Assembly: GCA_900469475.1 (NCBI GenBank)
Contig: UBXG01000017.1
Span: 62,001 to 126,000, forward strand
Length of the DNA stretch: 64,000 nt
Origin: Hyphomicrobiales bacterium
Lineage (GTDB): Bacteria; Pseudomonadota; Alphaproteobacteria; Rhizobiales; Rhizobiaceae
Direction: 5' to 3'
Positions 24,639 through 32,619 of the stretch are shown piece after piece; position 1 is the first letter of the stretch, and each line of letters opens with the position of its first letter. The translations under genes and the position numbers were made by a program. The notes below the pieces were generated by a model that was given only the letters and a program-made list of their open reading frames with translations, was not told where the DNA came from and searched no databases.

Positions 24639-25663
24639 GCAGCCTCCTGAACGCATTGGGCGAGATCGGCGCCGGCCTGCAGCGCAACACGGAAGGATGC
24701 AGCCACCTCGCCGCTCTCCCTGGACGTCATGATTTTTGCCTTGTCGGCAGCTGCCGTTGCCGGCGCATAACGATCGAGATACCAGGCGAGATGCTTGCGG
24801 GCATGGCGAATGCCGACGGCTTCGCCGTAGAACTCCAGCATCATGCGATAGTGTTCGAGAGCGATCTCGACGATCTCCTGGCGGCTTGGCTCGCGATGCC
24901 CTGCCAGCACGCCTGCGTGCCACGGACGGCCCTGACAGCCCCGGCCGATCATGACCGCATCGGCACCGGAGCGCCGCAGGATTTCCTGCGCGTCCTCTGC
25001 CGTTTCGACATCGCCATTCGCCACAAGCGGTATGGAGACGGCATCGCGCACGGCGCAGATGGCATCCCAATCCGCCCTGCCCTCATAGAACTGCATGCGC
25101 GTACGACCGTGAATGGTGACGAGCTGGATGCCGGCCTCTTCGGCCCGGCGCGCGATATAAGGCGCATTGATGGAATTCTCGTCCCAGCCCAGCCGCATCT
25201 TCAGCGTGACGGGAATGTTCACCGCACGGACCGTCGCTTCGATCAACGTCAGCGCATGATCCGGATCGCGCATCAGTGCCGAGCCGGAATAGCCGCCAAT
25301 CACCTTCTTGGCGGGGCAGCCCATATTGATATCGATGATATCGGCGCCATTGTCCGCGGCGATCTTTGCGGCCTCGGCCATCCAATGCGCCTCGCGGCCG
25401 GCAAGCTGCACCATATGCGGCTTCAGCCCTGCGCTTCTCAGACGCGCCCAGGATTCAGCCGTATCCTGCACGAGTTCGCGGCTTGCGACCATTTCGGTAA
25501 CGACCAGACCGGCGCCATAGCGCAAGGCAAGCTGCCGGAAAGGCAGATCGGTCACGCCCGACATCGGTGCCAGGATCACACGATTCCGGATGGATACGGA
25601 ACCGATGGAAAATGGGGCTGCAAGCTTGGAAGACAGCAAATGATTATCTTTCGGGCACACCAT
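24635..25663 (-). CDS. dusB: tRNA-dihydrouridine synthase DusB (NifR3)
   Basis: A 342-residue flavoenzyme that reduces uridines in the tRNA D-loop. The TIM-barrel signatures are present: RVILAPMSGVTDLPFR at the start, the catalytic C116 in NMGCPAKKV, HGRTRMQFY, and the FMN-binding IGRGCQGRPW. In rhizobia and Rhodobacter this gene (nifR3) is first in the operon with ntrB and ntrC, exactly as here, and its promoter therefore drives the nitrogen regulators. The ATG at 25663 has no strong Shine-Dalgarno; a later start nearer the LAAPFSIG segment is possible. Confidence 0.95.
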   Translation of the reverse strand: MVCPKDNHLLSSKLAAPFSIGSVSIRNRVILAPMSGVTDLPFRQLALRYGAGLVVTEMVASRELVQDTAESWARLRSAGLKPHMVQLAGREAHWMAEAAKIAADNGADIIDINMGCPAKKVIGGYSGSALMRDPDHALTLIEATVRAVNIPVTLKMRLGWDENSINAPYIARRAEEAGIQLVTIHGRTRMQFYEGRADWDAICAVRDAVSIPLVANGDVETAEDAQEILRRSGADAVMIGRGCQGRPWHAGVLAGHREPSRQEIVEIALEHYRMMLEFYGEAVGIRHARKHLAWYLDRYAPATAAADKAKIMTSRESGEVAASFRVALQAGADLAQCVQEAA

Positions 25664-25767
25664 ACGTCTGCACTATTTTTAGACACGCTTTGAAAGTTTG
25701 CCAAGGGGTTTCGAAGAATCCCGATATTTTTTGGGCAGATGCTGGAAAATACTCAGTTGAGGCGATA

Positions 25768-25794
25768 GACCCTGCTTGAGCAGGGTCCCGTTTT
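25768..25794 (+). terminator. Terminator-like hairpin upstream of ispDF
   Basis: GACCCTGC (25768-25775), loop TTGA and GCAGGGTC (25780-25787) form a perfect 8-bp GC-rich stem followed by CCG and TTTT. The T-run is only on the plus strand. No plus-strand gene lies to its left (dusB is divergent), so it would end either a leader transcript of ispDF, whose start is 90 bases further on, or an unannotated small RNA. Confidence 0.55.
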
Positions 25795-25883
25795 GGCGAT
25801 CTATTTAGCATGTGCTTGTTCAAAAGAAAGCTCTACGCTTTTCAAAGCCATGCCGAGACGGAGCCTTTCATCTTCGGGGATTT

Positions 25884-27104
25884 ATGACGCAAATGCATTC
25901 AAAGCAACCGTTGTCGGTGGGAATCGTCATCGTGGCCGCCGGGCGCGGCGAACGGGCGGGTTCTCCGGAAGAAGGCCCCAAGCAATATCGTCCGATCGGC
26001 GGCAGAGCGGTTATTGCGCATACGCTTGAAAGATTCGTGACATGGCCGCAGGCATCGAAAATCGTCGTCGTCATCCATCGCGACGATGAGAAGCTGCTGC
26101 GTGCGGCGCTGGAACAGGTTTCAGGCCTGCCTGAGATCAAGATCGCCTTCGGTGGGGCGACTCGCCAGCAGTCCGTGCTTGCCGGGCTGCGCGCTTTGAA
26201 AGACAGCGGCGTCACGCATGTGATGATCCACGATGCTGTCCGCCCCTTCTTCGATCATGATCTGCTGGATCGTGTCGCCGCAGCGCTTGCAGACGGTGCG
26301 CCGGCCGTGCTGCCAGCTATGCCCGTCACAGACACGCTGAAACGCGGCAATGCCGATGGGCTAGTCATCGACACGATTCCCCGCACCGGGTTGCACGCCG
26401 CGCAGACGCCGCAATCCTTCCGTTTCGCCGATATTCTCGACGCCCATGAAAAAGCCGCTGCCAATGGCAGAACCGATTTCACGGACGATGCGGCAATCGC
26501 GGAATGGTGTAACCTACCGGTGACACTCGCGATCGGCAGCGCCGACAACGTAAAACTGACAATCAAAAGGGATATTGCCATGGCCGATGAAAAGCTCAGC
26601 GCCGGCCTGCTGCCTGATGTGCGCACCGGCAACGGCTATGACGTCCACCAGTTGGAGCCGGGCGATGGCGTCACCCTTTGCGGCGTCTTCATTCCCCACG
26701 ACCAGAAGCTGAAGGGGCACTCGGACGCCGATGTCGCCCTGCATGCCCTGACGGACGCGCTGCTCGCCACCTGCGGCGCCGGCGATATCGGCGATCATTT
26801 CCCGCCCTCCGATCCGCAATGGAAGGGCGCTCCGTCGCGCATCTTCATCGAGCATGCGGCAAAGATCGTGCGCGAACGCGGCGGCACCATCATGAATGCC
26901 GATGTCTCGCTGATCGCCGAAGCCCCGAAGGTCGGGCCGCATCGCTACACCATGCGGGCCAGGCTCTCGGAGTTTCTGGGCATCAGCATCGATCGCTGCT
27001 CGGTCAAGGCAACCACGAACGAGAAGATCGGCTTCGTCGGCCGCCGCGAAGGCATAGCGGCCATCGCGACCGCCACCGTCGTTTATCGCGGAGGCAAGGC
27101 ATAA
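25884..27104 (+). CDS. ispDF: Bifunctional IspD/IspF of the MEP isoprenoid pathway
   Basis: A 406-residue fusion of two non-consecutive enzymes of the MEP pathway. Residues 11-235 are the CDP-ME synthase (IVAAGRGERAG nucleotide loop, MIHDAVRPFF, TPQSF). Residues 245-406 are MECDP synthase, with metal ligands D253, H255 and H287 in GYDVHQL and GHSDADVALHAL, and KATTNEKIGFVGRREGI at the end. The fusion is typical of alphaproteobacteria. The ATG at 25884 follows GGGGA; a longer frame from 25812 lacks a ribosome site. Its stop overlaps the next gene's ATG by one base. Confidence 0.96.
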   Translation: MTQMHSKQPLSVGIVIVAAGRGERAGSPEEGPKQYRPIGGRAVIAHTLERFVTWPQASKIVVVIHRDDEKLLRAALEQVSGLPEIKIAFGGATRQQSVLAGLRALKDSGVTHVMIHDAVRPFFDHDLLDRVAAALADGAPAVLPAMPVTDTLKRGNADGLVIDTIPRTGLHAAQTPQSFRFADILDAHEKAAANGRTDFTDDAAIAEWCNLPVTLAIGSADNVKLTIKRDIAMADEKLSAGLLPDVRTGNGYDVHQLEPGDGVTLCGVFIPHDQKLKGHSDADVALHALTDALLATCGAGDIGDHFPPSDPQWKGAPSRIFIEHAAKIVRERGGTIMNADVSLIAEAPKVGPHRYTMRARLSEFLGISIDRCSVKATTNEKIGFVGRREGIAAIATATVVYRGGKA

Positions 27105-27598
27105 TGCATTTTCCCGATGAGATTATCGCGCTCGCGCAGACGATCGTGACGGATTTCACAGCAAAAAGCTGGATGGTCGCGACAGCCGAATCCTGCACCG
27201 GCGGGCTGATAGCCGGCGCTCTGACGGAAATTCCCGGCTCGTCCGCCGTAGTCGATCGCGGCTTCGTCACCTACACCAACACTGCCAAGATGGAGATGCT
27301 CGGCGTTCAGGAGCAGACGCTTACGCAGTTCGGCGCGGTTTCAAAGGAAACGGCGCTACAGATGGTCCATGGCGCCCTCTTCCGCTCCCACGCTGATTTC
27401 GCCGTAGCGGTTACGGGTATCGCCGGCCCTGGCGGCGGTTCGGCAGAAAAGCCGGTCGGGCTCGTCCACCTCGCCGCCAAGGCTCGCAGCGGCGCGCTTC
27501 TCCATCACGAAATGCGCTATGGCGACATCGGCCGCGACAAGGTTCGGCTCGCTACGTTGAAGACGGCGCTGGAGATGCTCGTCATGCTCGGTCAGTGA
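27104..27598 (+). CDS. CinA-family nicotinamide-nucleotide amidohydrolase
   Basis: A 164-residue CinA C-terminal-domain protein, the PncC type that deamidates NMN back to nicotinic acid mononucleotide in NAD recycling. Visible are the catalytic serine region VATAESCTGGLIAGAL (Ser30), GFVTYTNTAKMEMLGV, and the AVTGIAGPGGGSAEKPVGLV loop. The N-terminal MoCF-like domain of full-length CinA is absent. The ATG overlaps the ispDF stop in TAATG, so the two are translationally coupled, though no pathway link is obvious. Confidence 0.9.
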   Translation: MHFPDEIIALAQTIVTDFTAKSWMVATAESCTGGLIAGALTEIPGSSAVVDRGFVTYTNTAKMEMLGVQEQTLTQFGAVSKETALQMVHGALFRSHADFAVAVTGIAGPGGGSAEKPVGLVHLAAKARSGALLHHEMRYGDIGRDKVRLATLKTALEMLVMLGQ

Positions 27599-27604
27599 CC
27601 GAGC
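27586..27604. other. Perfect palindrome at the convergent cinA/ratA gene ends
   Basis: GCTCGGTCA-G-TGACCGAGC is a perfect 19-base inverted repeat spanning the stop codon of the CinA-family gene and ending six bases before the stop of the convergent RatA-type gene. It has no T-run, so it may be an imperfect bidirectional terminator or an mRNA 3'-end stem. Confidence 0.45.
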
Positions 27605-27610
27605 GTAGCT

Positions 27611-28057
27611 TCAAGCATAGATCTTGTTCGCGCGCGTCTCGAAGGCATCCGTGAACATGCGGAAAGCCCGATCGAACATCGATCCCATCAAGGCGCCGAG
27701 GATGCGGCTCTTGAACTCGTAATCGATAAAGAAATCGATGCTGCAGCCGCCGTTTTCAGAGGGTGCAAAGCGCCAGCGATTATCAAGATACTTGAACGGT
27801 CCGTCGATGTATTTCACGTCGATCGCGCGCTCCGCTTTGTTCAGCAGCACCTGTGTGGTGAACGTCTCGCGGATGGCCTTATAGCCGACCGTCATATCGG
27901 CAACGAGCAGGCTCTTGCCGTCACGCTCCTTGCGGCTGCGGATCGTGAGCGCCTCGCAAAGCGGCAGGAATTCCGGATAGCGCTCCACATCGGCGACGAG
28001 GTCGAACATCTGGTCTGGCGAATGCGGAACGGGGCGATGGGTTTCGAATTGAGGCAT
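27611..28057 (-). CDS. RatA/COQ10-type START-domain protein
   Basis: A 148-residue soluble protein of the polyketide cyclase/COQ10 family: MPQFETHRPVPHSPDQMFDL, DVERYPEFLPLCEAL, and the C-terminal amphipathic helix ending TDAFETRANKIYA. Members are often labelled RatA toxins after an E. coli protein reported to inhibit ribosome association, but in alphaproteobacteria the yeast COQ10 homology (ubiquinone binding) is at least as likely. No RatB partner is nearby. ATG at 28057; a TTG at 28066 is a weaker alternative. The small P-loop gene lies ten bases upstream on the same strand. Confidence 0.85.
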   Translation of the reverse strand: MPQFETHRPVPHSPDQMFDLVADVERYPEFLPLCEALTIRSRKERDGKSLLVADMTVGYKAIRETFTTQVLLNKAERAIDVKYIDGPFKYLDNRWRFAPSENGGCSIDFFIDYEFKSRILGALMGSMFDRAFRMFTDAFETRANKIYA

Positions 28058-28066
28058 GAGCCGCAA

Positions 28067-28660
28067 TTAAGCAGGACGGCCAAGAAGATCAAGGAGCTGA
28101 CGCATTTCGCCGCGGGATTTCAGCTGCAAAACGGGGACATCGGGGCCATGCTGTGCTAGGCCAGCCAACACACGCGGCGTGAATTTTTCTTCAAATGTCC
28201 AGATGAAGCGCAGGAACTCCCAATCGATTTTTTCTATGCAGCCAGGCGCCATCTCCGGTCGCGTGCGGCCCATCCATTTGATCCAGCGAGAAACGGCGCC
28301 CCAGATGCATAGTAAGCGAGGCATCCGCACCCATATGACCAAATCCGTGCGCGGCAGACGCACATCGAATGTCGAGGGATTGGTCCCGTCCATGATCCAT
28401 CGCTCGCCCTGCACTTTGGCAACGATGATGGCGCGCTGCTCGTCCCTGTCGCGCTGAACCCAGCCCGGCAACCACAAAACGTCGCGATCGATCGACACAT
28501 AGGCAAGACCGAAGCGGGCAGCAATTTTTTGCGATAAGGTCGACTTGCCGCCGCCGGAACAGCCCATGACGAGGATTCGGTTCGCCCTTTTGATAAGCGC
28601 AGCCGCCTCTTCGATATTAACGACACGGACAAGCGCTTGCGGCGCGACGATCTGCTCCAC
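28067..28660 (-). CDS. P-loop NTPase, adenylate kinase/FlaR-like, function unknown
   Basis: About 197 residues. A Walker A motif GCSGGGKST lies at residues 33-41 of the form starting with GTG at 28660, followed by YVSIDRDVLWLPGW and a kinase-like MDGTNPSTFDVRLP segment. This layout is seen in small adenylate-kinase-like ATPases related to FlaR and usually annotated only as AAA-family ATPases. GGAG lies seven bases before the GTG; a TTG at 28705 would add 15 residues. It ends ten bases before the RatA-type gene. Substrate unknown; a small-molecule kinase is my best guess. Confidence 0.72.
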   Translation of the reverse strand: MEQIVAPQALVRVVNIEEAAALIKRANRILVMGCSGGGKSTLSQKIAARFGLAYVSIDRDVLWLPGWVQRDRDEQRAIIVAKVQGERWIMDGTNPSTFDVRLPRTDLVIWVRMPRLLCIWGAVSRWIKWMGRTRPEMAPGCIEKIDWEFLRFIWTFEEKFTPRVLAGLAQHGPDVPVLQLKSRGEMRQLLDLLGRPA

Positions 28661-28817
28661 GCTCCAGCTCCACAATCGAATCGAAAGCGCCGAAACCGGT
28701 GACAAACGGCGGCGTGTTCCCTAGGCCGCCTCGATGACAAATAAATGACGGAACAACGAAAAACCGCCGCACAATCGCCGCGGTTCGTTCAAATGGCAAG
28801 ATGTAATCCTGGTGCGT

Positions 28818-29789
28818 TTATTCCGCTGCCAGCAGCAGCTTCTTTTCGCGGGCAGCACGCAGACGCGCGAAATCGTCGCCGGCGTGATGCGACGAGCGCG
28901 TCAGCGGACTGGAAGCGACCATAAGGAAGCCCTTGGTGTAAGCCACAGTCTCATAGGATTTGAATTCTTCCGGCGTCACGAAGCTCATCACCTGATGATG
29001 CTTACGCGTCGGCTGCAGATATTGGCCGATGGTCAAGAAGTCGACATCGGCGGTGCGCAGGTCGTCCATCAGCTGCAGCACTTCGTTGCGCTCCTCGCCG
29101 AGGCCCACCATGATGCCCGACTTGGTGAACATGGTCGGGTCCAGTTCCTTGACCCGCTGCAGCAGGCGGACGGAGTGGAAGTAGCGCGCGCCGGGGCGAA
29201 CCGTCAGATAATTGCCGGGCACGGTTTCCAGATTGTGGTTGAAGACGTCAGGCTTGGCAGCGACGACGCGCTCCAGGGCGCCCGGCTTCTTCAGGAAGTC
29301 CGGTGTCAGGATTTCGATCGTAGTCGAGGGCGAAGCGGCGCGGATCGCCCAGATGACTTTCTCGAAATGCTCGGCGCCGCCATCTTCCAGGTCGTCGCGG
29401 TCGACCGAGGTGATGACGACGTGGCTGAGGCCCATCTGCTTGACGGCCTTGGCGACGTTTTCCGGCTCCGCCATGTCGAGCGCGTTCGGCTTGCCGGTCG
29501 CGACGTTGCAGAAGGCGCAGGCGCGGGTACAGATCTCGCCCATGATCATGAAGGTGGCGTGCTTCTTGTCCCAGCACTCGCCGATATTCGGGCAGCCGGC
29601 TTCCTCGCAGACCGTGACGAGCTTGTGCTCCTTCACGATCGAGCGGGTTTCGGCATAGCCCTTCGATGTCGGCGCCTTCACGCGGATCCAGTCCGGCTTG
29701 CGCATGACTTCCGTATCCGGCCGATGCGCCTTCTCCGGGTGTCGCACGCGCTTGGCGTCCGGGTTGATCGTGTCGAGAATGGTGACCAT
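28818..29789 (-). CDS. lipA: Lipoyl synthase
   Basis: A 323-residue radical-SAM enzyme that inserts two sulfurs into octanoyl groups on lipoyl domains, the last step of lipoate cofactor synthesis. The auxiliary cluster ligands C61, C66 and C72 (CEEAGCPNIGEC) and the radical-SAM ligands C87, C91 and C94 (CTRACAFC) are all present. Its product serves the pyruvate dehydrogenase subunits encoded from 30.5 to 36.4 kb on the same strand, which explains the clustering. It does not directly touch pdh: two GlsB-type genes lie between. Confidence 0.97.
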   Translation of the reverse strand: MVTILDTINPDAKRVRHPEKAHRPDTEVMRKPDWIRVKAPTSKGYAETRSIVKEHKLVTVCEEAGCPNIGECWDKKHATFMIMGEICTRACAFCNVATGKPNALDMAEPENVAKAVKQMGLSHVVITSVDRDDLEDGGAEHFEKVIWAIRAASPSTTIEILTPDFLKKPGALERVVAAKPDVFNHNLETVPGNYLTVRPGARYFHSVRLLQRVKELDPTMFTKSGIMVGLGEERNEVLQLMDDLRTADVDFLTIGQYLQPTRKHHQVMSFVTPEEFKSYETVAYTKGFLMVASSPLTRSSHHAGDDFARLRAAREKKLLLAAE

Positions 29790-29825
29790 GAAACGTCTAC
29801 TTTCCGCCGCTTGAAATGCGGCCCT

Positions 29826-30074
29826 TCATCGCCGAGCGAATTTGGCGAGGAATATCAGAATGCATGCACCGATGAAACCGGTGATGAAAAAGCCAAGCCG
29901 GCCGCCGGGTACGCCGACATGCAGGGCCACCATCAGCGCCGCAGCTACGACCGAGCCGGCAATGCCGAGGATGATGTTCAGGATGACCCCATAGCGTGCG
30001 TCCATCAGCTTGCCCGCGAGCCAGCCCGCAAGACCGCCGATGATGATCAGACCCAGCCAACCTACGCTTTCCAT
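29826..30074 (-). CDS. GlsB/YeaQ/YmgE-family small membrane protein
   Basis: Eighty-two residues, three membrane helices, with the family motifs LIIIGGLAGWLAGKLM, LNIILGIAGSVVAAALM and TGFIGACILIFLAKFARR. It is strikingly similar to the protein at 7143-7400, including the shared TGFIGACILIF, so the two are paralogues. GAGGG lies shortly before the ATG at 30074; a TTG directly upstream is an alternative. It stands between lipA and another family member, all on the minus strand. Function is not established; members are often stress-induced. Confidence 0.88.
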   Translation of the reverse strand: MESVGWLGLIIIGGLAGWLAGKLMDARYGVILNIILGIAGSVVAAALMVALHVGVPGGRLGFFITGFIGACILIFLAKFARR

Positions 30075-30144
30075 CAAACCCTCTTTTCGGGCGCCCTTCA
30101 GGACAGTCCTGCCGGGCGTCGCGTTGCGTCTTAACGATGATGCT

Positions 30145-30399
30145 CTAGACGATCAATCTCGCCAACAGCACCACAATGATCGCACCGACCGTGGCATGGA
30201 TGATCTCCACGACAAGCGCATTTTCAATGCCGAGCGATATCCCGAAATAACGGAAGAGGAAACCGCCCACGAAAGCCCCGATCACACCGCTCACCAGGCA
30301 ACCGATGAGCCCACCGCCTCCAACGATCAGGCTCGCGAGGAAACCCGCGACCAGCCCGATGAGAAGAAAGACGATCCAACCTTCCGCCGTGATAGACAT
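30145..30399 (-). CDS. GlsB/YeaQ/YmgE-family small membrane protein, divergent copy
   Basis: Eighty-four residues with three glycine-rich membrane helices (GWIVFLLIGLVAGFLASLIV, GCLVSGVIGAFVGGFLFRYF, ATVGAIIVVLLARLIV). It belongs to the same family as its neighbour at 29826 but is clearly more diverged, lacking the TGFIGACILIF tail. GGAAGGG precedes the ATG. It lies 55 bases downstream of lpdA on the same strand; it may be read from that operon or from its own promoter. Confidence 0.85.
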   Translation of the reverse strand: MSITAEGWIVFLLIGLVAGFLASLIVGGGGLIGCLVSGVIGAFVGGFLFRYFGISLGIENALVVEIIHATVGAIIVVLLARLIV

Positions 30400-30454
30400 G
30401 TTGATTTCCCTTCCTGTTTTCCACCCCCTGGATAAAGGGCATGGTAGGAAATTA

Positions 30455-31900
30455 TCAAGCGTTCAGTACCCGGCCATAGGCATCCAGCACGGCTTCCTTC
30501 ATCGTTTCCGAAACGGTCGGATGCGGGAAGATCGTATGCATCAACTCTTCTTCGGTCGTCTCCAGGTTCATGGCGACGACGAAGCCCTGGATGAGTTCGG
30601 TCACTTCAGCGCCAACCATGTGCGCGCCGAGGAGCTCGCCGGTCTTCTTGTCGAAGATCACCTTGCAGAGACCCTGGTCTTCGCCAAGCGCGATCGCCTT
30701 GCCGTTGGCGACGAAGGAGAAGCGGCCGACGCGGATATCGCGGCCGAGTTCCTTGGCCTTGGCTTCGGTGAGGCCGACGGAAGCAACCTGCGGCTGGCAA
30801 TAGGTGCAGCCCGGCACCTTGCTCTTGTCGGTCGGGTGAACATTCGGCAGGCCGGCGATCTTCTCGATGCAGACGACGCCCTCATGCTCGGCCTTGTGCG
30901 CCAGCATCGGAGGACCGGCAACGTCGCCGATCGCGTAGATGCCCGGCACGTTGGTCTTGCCGTAGCCATCGATGACGACGCAGCCGCGGTCGGTCTTCAC
31001 GCCGAGCGCCTCGAGGCCGAGGTTCTCAATGTTGCCCTGGACACCGACGGCCGAGATCATACGGTCGGCAACGATCTGCTGCACCTTGCCGTCTTCGGTT
31101 TCGACATGGGCAGTGATCGAGTTGGCAGCCTTATCGACCTTCGTGACCTTCGCCTTGGTGAAGATCTTCAGGCCGCGCTTTTCCAGCTGCTTGCGGGCAA
31201 TGCCGGAGATTTCGGCATCCTCGACCGGCATGATGGTCGGCATGACTTCAACGACGGTGACGTCGACGCCCATCGAGCGATAGAAGCTTGCAAATTCAAT
31301 GCCGATGGCGCCCGAACCCATGACGAGCAGGGACTTCGGCAGGAAATCCGGCTTCAGCGCTTCGAAATAGGTCCAGATCAGCTTGCCGTCCGGCTCGATG
31401 CCTGGCAGCGCGCGCGGACGGGCTCCGGTCGCAACGATGATGTGCTTGGCGGTATAGGTGCCCTCGCCCTTGACGTTCTTCGGCACTGGATGCTGCGGCT
31501 CGACGACCGGCTTGGTCGACTTGCCGACAACGATCTCGCCCGGCTTGGTGATCTTGGCTTCGCCCCAGATGACGTCGACCTTGTTCTTCTTCATCAGGAA
31601 GCCGACGCCGGTGTTGAGCCGAGCGGAAACGCCACGCGAACGGGCGACCACGGCCTTCACATCCGCGCTCACCTTGCCTTCGAGAACGAGGCCGTAATCC
31701 TTCAGATGGTTGGAATGATCGAGAATTTCGGCCGAACGGAGCAGCGCCTTGGTGGGAATGCAGCCCCAGTTGAGGCAGATACCGCCCAGGTGCTCGCGCT
31801 CGACGATCGCGGTCTTCAGGCCAAGCTGGCCGGCGCGCACGGCGGCGACATAACCGCCCGGACCGGAGCCGATGATAATGACGTCGTAATTCTCAGCCAT
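30455..31900 (-). CDS. lpdA: Dihydrolipoyl dehydrogenase (E3)
   Basis: A 481-residue FAD disulfide oxidoreductase that reoxidises dihydrolipoamide and reduces NAD+ in the pyruvate dehydrogenase complex. The FAD motif GSGPGG (11-16), the redox pair C42/C47 in GGICLNWGCIPTKA, the NAD-binding VMGSGAIGIEFASFY and the C-terminal His-Glu dyad region (HTIFPHPTVSE) are all present. A CAGGAAA site precedes the ATG. It is the last gene of the pdhA-pdhB-pdhC-(SGNH hydrolase)-lpdA row. Rhizobia usually carry a second lpd with the 2-oxoglutarate complex; this one goes with pdh by position. Confidence 0.95.
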   Translation of the reverse strand: MAENYDVIIIGSGPGGYVAAVRAGQLGLKTAIVEREHLGGICLNWGCIPTKALLRSAEILDHSNHLKDYGLVLEGKVSADVKAVVARSRGVSARLNTGVGFLMKKNKVDVIWGEAKITKPGEIVVGKSTKPVVEPQHPVPKNVKGEGTYTAKHIIVATGARPRALPGIEPDGKLIWTYFEALKPDFLPKSLLVMGSGAIGIEFASFYRSMGVDVTVVEVMPTIMPVEDAEISGIARKQLEKRGLKIFTKAKVTKVDKAANSITAHVETEDGKVQQIVADRMISAVGVQGNIENLGLEALGVKTDRGCVVIDGYGKTNVPGIYAIGDVAGPPMLAHKAEHEGVVCIEKIAGLPNVHPTDKSKVPGCTYCQPQVASVGLTEAKAKELGRDIRVGRFSFVANGKAIALGEDQGLCKVIFDKKTGELLGAHMVGAEVTELIQGFVVAMNLETTEEELMHTIFPHPTVSETMKEAVLDAYGRVLNA

Positions 31901-31952
31901 GTGTTTCCTGCCTTATTGCTGGCGGCGGATCGGTGCCGGCGCCTTGAATCTA

Positions 31953-32594
31953 TCAGAGACCGAGCATCATCCGCACGATCGGCTCGAGGCCGCGACCGAG
32001 CGCCCGGGTGTTTTCCGCATCGAGATGAACGCCATCGAGCGGCGTGGTCACAGCGACCGTATTAGCGTCGAAGAAGCCGCATCCGAGTTCGTCCGCCAGA
32101 TCGCTATAGAGCGTCGGCAGCTTGCTCGATTCCTTGACTGCGCCGAGAAAGCTGGCCGCAAAAGCGGCATTGGCAGTCTCAGTGATTGCCGGCGGGGCGA
32201 CGATGAGGATATCGGGCACCTCGTAGTCGAACCCCCAGGCATGATTGCGCACCAGCTGGACCAGGCGACTAATGCCCTGCAGAGCGGCAAAGGCCGAACC
32301 GGCAACGACGGGCTTCATGTCGTTGGTGCCGAGCATGATGATGACGAGATCAAGGGGATTGTGGGTCTGCAGGATCGTCGGCAGTATCCTCGCACCGTTG
32401 CGGTCGCAATCGGCGAGATGATCGTCGAAAGCGGTCGTGCGGCCGTTCAATCCTTCCGGGATCACGCGCACCTGGTTGCCGAGCGCCTTTTGCAGCACGC
32501 TCGGCCACCGATCTTCATAGGCATGACGGCCGACCGTTTCGGCACTGTAGCCCCATGTCAGCGAGTCGCCGTAACACAGAACAGTCTTGGTCAT
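31953..32594 (-). CDS. SGNH/GDSL-family hydrolase (arylesterase-like) inside the pdh operon
   Basis: A 213-residue hydrolase with the SGNH blocks in order: block I YGDSLTWGY (nucleophile Ser11), glycine of block II in GLNGRTTAFDD, block III GTNDMK and block V DGVHLD with the catalytic Asp-His. No signal peptide is seen, so it is cytoplasmic. GGAGG precedes the ATG at 32594; an upstream frame start at 32690 would run into pdhC. It lies between pdhC and lpdA and is probably cotranscribed with them. The substrate is unknown; short-chain or aryl esters are typical for the family. Confidence 0.88.
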   Translation of the reverse strand: MTKTVLCYGDSLTWGYSAETVGRHAYEDRWPSVLQKALGNQVRVIPEGLNGRTTAFDDHLADCDRNGARILPTILQTHNPLDLVIIMLGTNDMKPVVAGSAFAALQGISRLVQLVRNHAWGFDYEVPDILIVAPPAITETANAAFAASFLGAVKESSKLPTLYSDLADELGCGFFDANTVAVTTPLDGVHLDAENTRALGRGLEPIVRMMLGL

Positions 32595-32619
32595 CCATGC
32601 CTCCGTGTCACAACAAGGC

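Noticed and set aside
27611..28057. A type II toxin-antitoxin system around the RatA-type protein
   Set aside because: There is no RatB partner or other antitoxin next to it; the protein is equally close to COQ10-type ubiquinone-binding proteins.
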